Positions 45,398-52,282 of a DNA stretch of 64,000 nucleotides are shown piece after piece. The notes below the pieces were generated by a model. It was given only the letters and a program-made list of their open reading frames with translations. It ran no database searches and had not been told where the DNA came from. This stretch comes from Pseudanabaena sp. Salubria-1. Lineage in GTDB: Bacteria > Cyanobacteriota > Cyanobacteriia > Pseudanabaenales > Pseudanabaenaceae. Where the stretch lies: assembly GCA_023336205.1 (NCBI GenBank), contig JALQCR010000020.1, positions 1-64,000 on the forward strand, in the 5' to 3' direction. Position 1 is the first letter of the stretch. Every line of letters starts with the position of its first letter. A program made the translations under genes and the position numbers.

Positions 45398-46603
45398 CTA
45401 GATACAAGTCCATACCTGTCACCACTTATCTTTGTGCTTCATTATACATTAATCCCCTCAAACCCAGAAGAGCCAAGTGACTATTGAAGCTTGTTTATAA
45501 TCTCGATGCTGAGTTATTTCTTGGTTACTTCCATCACTAACAGGAATGTACACTGACTTAGGGTAGCGATTGGCGATCGCTCTACTTCTAACGACAATTA
45601 GGTCAAGCACATTTAATTTCATTAAAATCCATGCAGGCAAACCTATATCTAGAAAGCGCGTCTTTGATTCAATAAAAACAACTTTACTACCACATAAACA
45701 TCTAGCAATAATTAGATAAGGAAGAGAAAAACCAGAGCCAGTACAAACAACTAGCTCTGGTTTCTGGCGAGGCATAACCCTAAAAGCAAGAACTACATTA
45801 CGGATGAAATTTGCGAAGTTGTTTTTTACAGGAGCATATCCCCAATACCTAAGAACATTCTCAATCTTACTTTCAGTGGTATGAGTCCGTACAGATATCC
45901 AAGAGCGATCGCTATAATTTTCCCAAAAACTTTTGAGGCTTTGCATATAACGAAAATAGCCACCCGCAGCACAGACAAGCATTAATTTCTGCGATGGGTA
46001 TCGATCTTTTAGGTATTCACACAATTGAGTCTCATCAACATTAGGATTTAACGTTGATTGTTGTAACTTAATAAACTTAGCTAAATCTCCAGGAGATCTA
46101 GCAATAGCAACTCCTCTATGCTCAAATTCATCGGCTATCTCCATTTGCCGATTATCGATATGTTCTCGAAATCTATGTAATCGAGGGACGAGGACATATG
46201 GGGTATCTTTGTCTTCTAAAAGCTGAGCAATATTTTCGTCGCAATGACTAATAATCAAACTGGCTCGATCAACAAAGTTCAAAAAATCTTGCTCAGATAA
46301 ATTGCGATAAGCTGTAGAACCATCAGGTAAATGCGTTGAAAAACCGTACTGGACTAACACATTTTCATTAATTAGTTGGTACTTAATTAACAACTCTATC
46401 CAATGCATTAGAGCGTTAAATTGGTATTGTTCTGTCCCAACTGTGATTAAAAGCATGTCTCAAGCCTTATTACATCAAAACTAAACAATTTCTAGGATAT
46501 ATAATATGTTATGCCTAGAGAATTATAGTAGCGCTAAAGTTGACTAGCTGAGTCTATCAAACATTACAATAACAAATAAAATAATTGCTAAATCCTAAAA
46601 TTT

Positions 46604-46888
46604 ATGACAAAAGCTATTTGGAATGGTGTTGTGCTTGCGGAAAGCGATCGCTGTGAAGTCGTAGATGGCAATCAGTATTTTCCAGCTGATGCACTGAATA
46701 TGGAATATTTCAAGCCTAGCAATACTCATACAACTTGTGGATGGAAAGGAGTGGCGAGTTATTACAATGTTGAGGTTAATGGCGAGACTAACAAAGATGC
46801 AGCTTGGTACTATCCTGAGCCAAAGGACGCGGCAAAGCAGATCAAAGGTCATATTGCATTTTGGCGTGGTGTAAAAGTCCAACCATAA
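46604..46888 (+). CDS. DUF427 domain protein
   Basis: A 94-residue single-domain DUF427 protein. Typical text is AIWNGVVLAESDRCEVVDGNQYFP, CGWKGVASYYNVEVNG and AWYYPEPKDAAKQIKGHIAFW. The role of the family is unknown. The last six codons and the stop form one arm of a 32-bp perfect palindrome. The HIP1 octamer is present, so it is resident. Confidence 0.9.
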   Translation: MTKAIWNGVVLAESDRCEVVDGNQYFPADALNMEYFKPSNTHTTCGWKGVASYYNVEVNGETNKDAAWYYPEPKDAAKQIKGHIAFWRGVKVQP

Positions 46889-46937
46889 ATAAAAAGCCGC
46901 GCTTTGCGCGGCTTTTTATTTATGGTTGGACTTTTAC
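46871..46937. terminator. 32-bp-arm perfect palindrome including the DUF427 stop codon
   Basis: The arms begin GTAAAAGTCCAACCATAAAT and close on GCCGCGC-TTT-GCGCGGC. The GC stem flanked by A/T runs can terminate in both directions. Confidence 0.92.
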
Positions 46938-47031
46938 ACAAGATGGTTACGCCATTTTGTGTTTTTAAAACCCTCACAGAGTTTGGTTTTTAATTTACAG
47001 AAGTGTTGTCACACTTTTGTGAATTGGTATT
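46936..47031. repeat. Intergenic repeat B, copy 2 (overlaps gspE end)
   Basis: From ACACAAGATGGTTACGCC to GTGAATTGGTAT, in the same order as copy 3. Its right end lies in the gspE frame and supplies the stop codon. Confidence 0.85.
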
Positions 47032-48717
47032 AACAGCCTTAATATGGGCTTGACGGGACATGGGGGAATTGACTCGGTAGATAGCACTACGGGGTAAGAC
47101 GCGCAAAATTTCTTCAGTTGTAGTTATGCCAGCGTTTAGTTTGTCGATCGCAGCTAGGCGAAATGAATTAAAGTCAATTTCATTAAGATAACGATTCATT
47201 TGGGTAATCGTGCCTTCATAAATCATTTGGCGAAAAGCATCATCAATGTCAATCAATTCAACTACAGCTTCTCGTCCAATATATCCAGTGAAAAAGCATT
47301 TTTCGCAACCTTTGCCTTTACGCCAACGACTAGGATCAATATTTTCGCGATCGAGTCTAAGAGATTGCAGCTCTGATAAAGATGGATGATGAGGCGCTGA
47401 GCAATAAGGGCAGTTTTTACGAATTAGCCGCTGAGCGACCACACCCAATAAAGCATCACTAATCAGTCCTGGATCTGGACCGAGATCTTTAAGGCGAGGG
47501 ATAGCACTAGCCGCATCGTTTGTATGCATTGTTGACAATACCAAATGCCCTGTTAGAGCCGCCCTGACAACGGTTTCAGCGGTTTCAGGATCTCGGACTT
47601 CGCCTACCATCACAATGTCGGGATCTTGTCGTAAAATAGCCCGTAAACCTGCGGCAAAAGTCATGCCTGCGGGTTCGCAAACTTGAGTTTGGGTGATATT
47701 TGGCAAGATATATTCGACAGGATCTTCAACGGTGATCACGTTGACATGTTCTTGAGCGATCGCTTGCAAACTTGTATAAAGCGTACTAGTTTTGCCCGAA
47801 CCTGTGGGACCTGTCATGATAATCAGTCCTTGGGGCTGTCGTAACCAGCTTTCGTAAATTTTCAAGGTGCGATCGCTAAATCCTAAATTTTCTAAATGGT
47901 TCGAGAAAGGATTGTCGCGGGGCAAAAGCCTAATTACCGCTTTTTCACCACAGACACAGGGCAATGTACTCACCCGCATATCGAGATTACGATGCAGGCT
48001 TTCGTCGCTGGTATATTCTTTGCCAATGCGTCCGTCCTGAGGACGGCGACTATCGGCGATATCCATATCGGACATCACTTTCAGGGCGACAATGATTTTG
48101 CGGCTGATTTCGAGGGGCAAGGTTTTGATATCGCGCAAAATGCCATCGATACGAAAGCGGACTCTTAAACCTGTGGGAGTTGGCTCTAAATGAATGTCAC
48201 TTGCGCGATGTTGTAAAGCGATCGACATTAAGGCATTAATTCGACGAGTTTGATCGACAGCTTGAGATAAATAAAGATCCGTAGCTTCGACAATATCAAC
48301 TTGCTCAGTTTCCCCTGTAAGCGGATTGATCGCTTGTGCCGAATGAATCTCGTTGGAATTAGGAATATTTTGGCGACGAAACCATGTGCGATAACTATTT
48401 GTTGCAATCTTGATCGTTTTGATCTCGGTCAAAGTGCGATCGCTGATTAGCTTGATGTGTTCATCGGTTAAAGGCTTGGGACTGCCAATATAAAAACAGT
48501 TCCGCCAGAGTAGCAGAGGAATTACTGGCGGTAAGATGCTGCGGTCTTCAAATTCCCGAAAGAAACGGTGCGTGAGCTCTTGGTCAAGCCAAGATAAATG
48601 AACATTGCCTTCAATATCTACTAAAAACCGCAATGCTTCTTCGCAGGTCGTGATGTTGCCATGTCGCAGTCTTTTCCAGACTGATTCCCCTTCTGAATGC
48701 CCCGATGTTTCATTCAT
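46990..48717 (-). CDS. GspE/PilB-family secretion or pilus assembly ATPase
   Basis: A 575-residue hexameric ATPase of the type II secretion/type IV pilus extension group. The N-terminal domain covers ~1-160. Then come SDIHLEPTPTGLRVRFRIDG, Walker A GPTGSGKTSTL (~311), the Asp box VITVEDPVEY, Walker B DPDIVMVGEVRDPETAE and the His box LVLSTMHTND. The tetracysteine zinc motif is CPYCSAP ... CEKCFFTG. Cyanobacteria have PilB1 and a GspE-like paralogue; which this is cannot be settled. The last ~15 residues (VNTNSQKCDNTSVN) are encoded by repeat B, so the original tail has been replaced. Confidence 0.92.
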   Translation of the reverse strand: MNETSGHSEGESVWKRLRHGNITTCEEALRFLVDIEGNVHLSWLDQELTHRFFREFEDRSILPPVIPLLLWRNCFYIGSPKPLTDEHIKLISDRTLTEIKTIKIATNSYRTWFRRQNIPNSNEIHSAQAINPLTGETEQVDIVEATDLYLSQAVDQTRRINALMSIALQHRASDIHLEPTPTGLRVRFRIDGILRDIKTLPLEISRKIIVALKVMSDMDIADSRRPQDGRIGKEYTSDESLHRNLDMRVSTLPCVCGEKAVIRLLPRDNPFSNHLENLGFSDRTLKIYESWLRQPQGLIIMTGPTGSGKTSTLYTSLQAIAQEHVNVITVEDPVEYILPNITQTQVCEPAGMTFAAGLRAILRQDPDIVMVGEVRDPETAETVVRAALTGHLVLSTMHTNDAASAIPRLKDLGPDPGLISDALLGVVAQRLIRKNCPYCSAPHHPSLSELQSLRLDRENIDPSRWRKGKGCEKCFFTGYIGREAVVELIDIDDAFRQMIYEGTITQMNRYLNEIDFNSFRLAAIDKLNAGITTTEEILRVLPRSAIYRVNSPMSRQAHIKAVNTNSQKCDNTSVN

Positions 48718-48933
48718 ATTTTGTAAGCCCTAAGTCAGAACTTGCACATAATCTTTCGTTAAATAAATTGAAGTAATACATCTCTGTAAAATGCATTACC
48801 TCAATTTCCATTATGAAACCAATTTGCCAATGACGGTGCAACCCAAAAGATTGTTTTTGTTGGAAGCCATCCTAAAATAGAGCTTTTCAAAAAAAACAGT
48901 TTCTATAATGAGAATTACTGGAGGTACGTTCTC
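48718..48933. other. Intergenic region with TTATGAAA/ATAATGAGAA repeat flanks
   Basis: CATTATGAAACCAATTTGCC at 48810 and GGAAGCCAT ... ATAATGAGAAT ending about 48914 resemble the frame around the 27.3-kb palindrome. No gene. Confidence 0.5.
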
Positions 48934-49122
48934 TCAATTCATTTGATCATATTTTTTATTGAACATCTTTTTTGCTTGGTCATAAATATCGACAGTGATT
49001 GGCGAGAAGCTATTATCCTGAGCATATTTTTCGATTTTTTTACGGGCAAAAGGACGAACAAAGAAAGGAATATCTTTAAGCTTGGCTTCGGCTTCAGTTG
49101 TCCATACAATCTTTTCACTCAT
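48934..49122 (-). CDS. Small PCP_red-domain protein
   Basis: A 62-residue protein matching the PCP_red domain (C-terminal domain of the ChlB/BchB protochlorophyllide reductase subunit): IVWTTEAEAKLKDIPFFVRPFARKKIEKYAQ, then ITVDIYDQAK. Stand-alone copies are common in cyanobacteria; their function is unknown, but the domain suggests a tetrapyrrole or iron-sulfur enzyme context. Complete, with a normal ATG start. Confidence 0.82.
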   Translation of the reverse strand: MSEKIVWTTEAEAKLKDIPFFVRPFARKKIEKYAQDNSFSPITVDIYDQAKKMFNKKYDQMN

Positions 49123-49217
49123 TGCTTTTTAGATTTTATTTGTATTTCTTATTTTGCTTGTTGCTTTACAAATTTTAGCCTAGCGATCGCCACACGTACA
49201 GCTAAGTAACCATTACC

Positions 49218-49264
49218 CAAACCCTTAGGGTTTCGCCCCTGCAAGGCGAAGCCCTAAGGGTTTG
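49218..49264. terminator. Hairpin after padR
   Basis: CAAACCCTTAGGG and CCCTAAGGGTTTG with inner CGCC/GGCG. It is just downstream of the padR stop on the minus strand. Confidence 0.75.
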
Positions 49265-49270
49265 AATTTT

Positions 49271-49810
49271 TTATTGCCAAGTAGCTACAAAATCCAAGGC
49301 TTCATCACACCAATCGAGCCAACCTTGCTCAAAATTAATCCCTCGGCGGAGTGTCAAATAGGCAAAACGCAACTCTATAGGACAATCTTGAGGTGAAATG
49401 AAAAAGTTACGCTCGATCGCTTGATAAGTTTCTAGTTGTTGCTGATGCAATTGGCGATGATGTTTGATTTTTTTGGCGATCGCATCTTCGGGAATAAGAT
49501 AACCAGCATAGATTTTAAGCAAAAATTCATCTTTTACGGTTTCAACTTCGCTAGATTGCAGCAGCCATGTTTTTAGATGCGATAGCCCCGTATCAGAAAC
49601 AGAGAATATCTTTTTGTCTGGTCTACCATCTTGAGCGATCGCTTCAGCAATGATCGAGTTTTGTTGCTCTAGTTTGGTTAACTCACGATAAATCTGCTGG
49701 TGTGTGGCTTGCCAGAAGAAACCCACCGTGCCATCAAATTGCTTGGCGAGGTCATAACCGCTTTTTGGCTCGCAAATCAATGAAACCAAGATGGCGTAAG
49801 CAAGGGACAT
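49271..49810 (-). CDS. PadR-family transcriptional regulator
   Basis: A 179-residue regulator with an N-terminal winged helix (AYAILVSLICEPKSGYDLAKQFDGTVGFFWQATHQQIYRELTKLEQ, given by motif) and a C-terminal helical dimerisation domain. The wing GRPDKKIFSVSDTGLSHLKTWL is family-typical. It is divergent from a four-gene operon starting 134 bp away, with an inverted repeat in the gap, so it probably represses that operon and itself in response to a small ligand. Confidence 0.9.
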   Translation of the reverse strand: MSLAYAILVSLICEPKSGYDLAKQFDGTVGFFWQATHQQIYRELTKLEQQNSIIAEAIAQDGRPDKKIFSVSDTGLSHLKTWLLQSSEVETVKDEFLLKIYAGYLIPEDAIAKKIKHHRQLHQQQLETYQAIERNFFISPQDCPIELRFAYLTLRRGINFEQGWLDWCDEALDFVATWQ

Positions 49811-49842
49811 ATTTTTGAAAATTAACTAGACTTGAGGTTGAC

Positions 49843-49894
49843 ATATGCACTTTATTGAGTATATATTATCTCCTATATTCAATTAAGTGCATAT
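49843..49894. promoter_or_regulatory. Candidate PadR operator
   Basis: ATATGCACTT (49843-49852) and AAGTGCATAT (49885-49894) are perfect inverted copies. Between them lie ATTGAGTATA and TATATTCAAT. The position in the divergent promoter gap fits an operator. Confidence 0.6.
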
Positions 49895-49944
49895 TAATTT
49901 AGTTGAATATAGCTGCCAATTTGTTATTGATAGGAGACAAAATC

Positions 49945-50964
49945 ATGAACGCTTCTCAACAAGAGTTTCAAATTGTTTTTGGCACAGGTACTTTAGGTAA
50001 GGCGATCGCACAGCAACTTATTGCAAAGGGTAAGCAAGTACGAATGGTAAGTCGCAGCAATCGGGAGAATTTGCCTCAAGGCGTGGAATTTGTGATCGGT
50101 GATGCTGCCGATCCACGATTCACGCAGAAAGTTTGCCAAGGTGCAGAGGTGATTTATCACTGTGCAGGACCAAAATACAATTTCAAAGCTTGGGTAAAAG
50201 AATTTCCTCCCTTGCAACAAGGTATTCTCGCTGGTGCGATCGCTAGTGGTGCAAAGCTGATTTACGGCGATAGTCTCTATGGCTATGGCAAAGTCAAAGA
50301 ACCGATGCGCGAAGATGTGCCCTATGCCGCAACTACAAATAAGGGTAAGATCCGCGCTCAACTTGCAGAAACCTTGATGAATGCTCATCGCGCAGGAAAA
50401 GCTCAAGTAGCGATCGCCCGATCCTCTGATTTCTATGGTGAAGGCGTTCTTAATTCAGTATTGGGAGATCGCGTGTTTATTCCTGCTCTACAAGGTAAGC
50501 CTGCCGAAGCGATCGGCAACTTAGATCTACCTCATACCTATACCTACATTCAAGATTTTGCGAGAGCGATGATCATTTTGGGAGAGCGAGAGGAAGCGAT
50601 CGGGCAAGTCTGGCATGTTCCCAACGCGCCCACGATTTCTACAAGAGAAATGCTAAATATTCTTTTTGAAGAATTAGGACTACCACCAAAAATGAATGGC
50701 ATGGGTAAATTGATGATGCGAATTGGTGCATTATTCATTCCCGAAGCGGCGGAAACGGTGGAGATGATGTATCAATTTGAGAATCCATTTGTTGTTGACA
50801 GTGCTAAGTTTATCGCTGCTTTTGGTGATATTGCCACACCTCATCGTGAAGCAATTCGCAATACAATTGCATGGTATCGACAACATCTTCAAGCACAAGA
50901 CAGTTTAAAAACGGATCTTAGAATGTATGAACAGCCAAATCTCAGAACTAATTCACAAGCATAA
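49945..50964 (+). CDS. NAD-dependent epimerase/dehydratase (extended SDR)
   Basis: A 339-residue extended short-chain dehydrogenase. The nucleotide-binding start is IVFGTGTLGKAIAQQLI (a variant of GxxGxxG). The catalytic region is GDSLYGYGKV ... NKGKIRAQLAE, where the usual Y-x-x-x-K is altered, so activity is uncertain. IARSSDFYGEGV and HTYTYIQDFARAM are typical of the family. The start ATG 49945 has an AGGAGA ribosome site; an upstream TTG is less likely. It is first in a PadR-divergent operon and overlaps the next gene by 38 bp. Confidence 0.83.
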   Translation: MNASQQEFQIVFGTGTLGKAIAQQLIAKGKQVRMVSRSNRENLPQGVEFVIGDAADPRFTQKVCQGAEVIYHCAGPKYNFKAWVKEFPPLQQGILAGAIASGAKLIYGDSLYGYGKVKEPMREDVPYAATTNKGKIRAQLAETLMNAHRAGKAQVAIARSSDFYGEGVLNSVLGDRVFIPALQGKPAEAIGNLDLPHTYTYIQDFARAMIILGEREEAIGQVWHVPNAPTISTREMLNILFEELGLPPKMNGMGKLMMRIGALFIPEAAETVEMMYQFENPFVVDSAKFIAAFGDIATPHREAIRNTIAWYRQHLQAQDSLKTDLRMYEQPNLRTNSQA

Positions 50965-51787
50965 TTTGGGAATGTTTGCGGAGCTTATTGAATCAGTAAT
51001 CAAGCCTGCTATTCATATCTCTAAGGTTGATTCCCAAGAAAGCTTAGTTGGTGCTTCTCGTATTGGTGGATTACCTGACGTTCCTGCCGATTTTCAATGG
51101 CCAAAGTGGAATGAACAGCCATTGAGCTTCTTAGCCCAGATTAGCTGTCATGATATACAAAACTTTGCTGCTACCAAGAATTTTCCTGATTCTGGAATGC
51201 TTTATTTTTTCTACGATGCGATCGAACAGCCTTGGGGTTTCGATCCAAATGATCGGGGAGGTTCGGCAATTATTTACCATCCTTCTACCGAAAATCTGAT
51301 CCAACCTTCATTGCCAGAAAATGTAGATATTGACAATGGCTGGTTGTTTCCATCCTATTTCATCCAATTCCGTGAAGTTTTATCTCTACCTAGCTATGAT
51401 TCTTTACCATTCGAGCAATTGGCTATTCCTGAAGATAGCGTGGATGACTATATCAATTTCATTGAAGATGTAAAGGAATTGATGGTCGTGAATGAACCAA
51501 TGCATCAAATGTTTGGTTATTCCTCCAACATACAGGGTGATATGCAATTAGAATGCCAACTCACTTTTCATGGTATTGACTGCGGTTATGCGAGTGGATA
51601 TAACGATCCACTTGCAAAGGATTTGGAGGCTGGTGCTTCTGATTGGTCGCTGCTACTCCAGTTAGACTCTGATGACGATCTGGAGATGATGTGGGGAGAT
51701 ATGGGAATGCTTTATTTCTGGCTTCGAGAATCATCACTCCAATCCAAACAATTTAATGAAGTATGCACTATTCTCCAATGTTCTTAA
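50927..51787 (+). CDS. DUF1963 (YwqG-like) protein
   Basis: A 286-residue YwqG/DUF1963 protein. Characteristic segments are SRIGGLPDVPADFQWPKWNEQPLSFLAQI, SGMLYFFYD, MFGYSSNIQGDMQ and WSLLLQLDSDD ... GMLYFWLRE, quoted in part. Function unknown. It begins inside the 3' end of the epimerase gene, so the two are probably translationally coupled. Confidence 0.85.
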   Translation: MNSQISELIHKHNLGMFAELIESVIKPAIHISKVDSQESLVGASRIGGLPDVPADFQWPKWNEQPLSFLAQISCHDIQNFAATKNFPDSGMLYFFYDAIEQPWGFDPNDRGGSAIIYHPSTENLIQPSLPENVDIDNGWLFPSYFIQFREVLSLPSYDSLPFEQLAIPEDSVDDYINFIEDVKELMVVNEPMHQMFGYSSNIQGDMQLECQLTFHGIDCGYASGYNDPLAKDLEAGASDWSLLLQLDSDDDLEMMWGDMGMLYFWLRESSLQSKQFNEVCTILQCS

Positions 51788-51797
51788 ACTAAAACTA

Positions 51798-52262
51798 ATG
51801 ACTATAATCGATCCCAATCAAATCCCAAGTCGCACTGGCAGTAACTATCCTGAGCTCTTTAAACCCGTAGTTGCAGGGCGTGAAAAGAAACGACTCGGTG
51901 ATGCCGCAGGATTAAAGAACTTTGGCGTAAATTTAACCACACTTCCGCCAAAATCCCGATCTGCACTTCGTCATTGGCATACAAAACAGGACGAGTTCAT
52001 CTATGTTCTTTCAGGAGAATTAACCCTGATTACTGATGAAGGAGAAGCAATTTTGTCAGCAGGGCAAGCGGCGGGATTCCCTGCGGGTGAGACAAACGGG
52101 CATTGTCTTTATAATCACTCCGATCAAGTAGCTACTTATCTAGAAGTCGGCGATCGCACTCCCAACGATCAAGGACATTATCCCGATGACGATCTTGTTG
52201 CCATAGCAACCGAACAAGGTTGGCAATTTACCCATAAAGACGGAACAATCTATTCTTCTTAG
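51798..52262 (+). CDS. Cupin-domain protein
   Basis: A 154-residue single cupin. The metal site is RHWHTKQDEFIYVLSGELTLI (two His, one Glu), then AGFPAGETNGHCLYNHS with the fourth His. Relatives are annotated as transcription-linked or sugar-binding cupins; the substrate is unknown. ATG 51798 is chosen because MTIIDPNQIPSRTGSNYPE is the family start; an ATG 42 bp upstream lies in the preceding gene. It is 10 bp after the DUF1963 gene. Confidence 0.86.
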   Translation: MTIIDPNQIPSRTGSNYPELFKPVVAGREKKRLGDAAGLKNFGVNLTTLPPKSRSALRHWHTKQDEFIYVLSGELTLITDEGEAILSAGQAAGFPAGETNGHCLYNHSDQVATYLEVGDRTPNDQGHYPDDDLVAIATEQGWQFTHKDGTIYSS

Positions 52263-52282
52263 AATCCATTAAAGAGAAAATC

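Larger units (their letters stand above)
40261..45413 (-). pseudogene. ISL3-family transposase of A2, interrupted twice
   Basis: Pieces are 45413-45398, 44097-43237 and 40538-40261. The N-terminal zinc-binding region is CPHCNTHGGKL ... YCQHCQRHF. The catalytic region (VSIDEVSKRKGHKDFVTVV; EVSIDMWGGFPK; IVIDRFHVMQPL) is in a second frame reached through a nine-A run on the coding strand (43680-43688). The C-terminus is SGVMEGLNNRIKLIKRQAYGF. Two insertions prevent function. Confidence 0.85.
40230..45474 (-). mobile_element. ISL3-family element A2 (1246 bp when stripped), host of nested insertions
   Basis: Inverted ends GGGTCTTCTGGGTTTAAGGG and GGCTCTTCTGGGTTTGAGGG. The 8-bp duplication AAGTGACT is at 40222-40229 and 45475-45482. 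It carries A1 (40547-43228) and IS4 copy 2 (44098-45397). Removing these leaves 1246 bp, the same length as A1 stripped. Confidence 0.9.
37757..46456 (-). pseudogene. Alg13/Alg14-like glycosyltransferase - STAS - sugar-transferase fusion, broken by six insertions
   Basis: Reconstructed from 46456-45475, 40221-39393 and 38081-37757; these total exactly 712 codons, all in one frame. Residues ~1-150 resemble PssE/Alg13 (MLLITVGTEQYQFNALMHWI) and ~150-325 PssD/Alg14 (LMLVCAAGGYFRYMQSL; ELVVCTGSGFSLPYLIIARCL). Residues ~330-430 form a STAS domain (IVIDMSHTTVMDSAGLGALTNCLR). About 490-711 is a polyprenyl-phosphate sugar transferase (KRLIDIVGSLIGL; IWKFRSMV; FLRKTSLDEFPQFWNVL; GDMSLVGTRPP; RPGITGVWQVNGRS). 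The enzyme would initiate or extend an exopolysaccharide repeat unit at the membrane. The reading-frame junctions (SIVT-FDEVAF and KTSL-DEFPQ) are restored when each insertion and one target duplication are removed. No single remaining piece covers the catalytic region. Confidence 0.88.
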
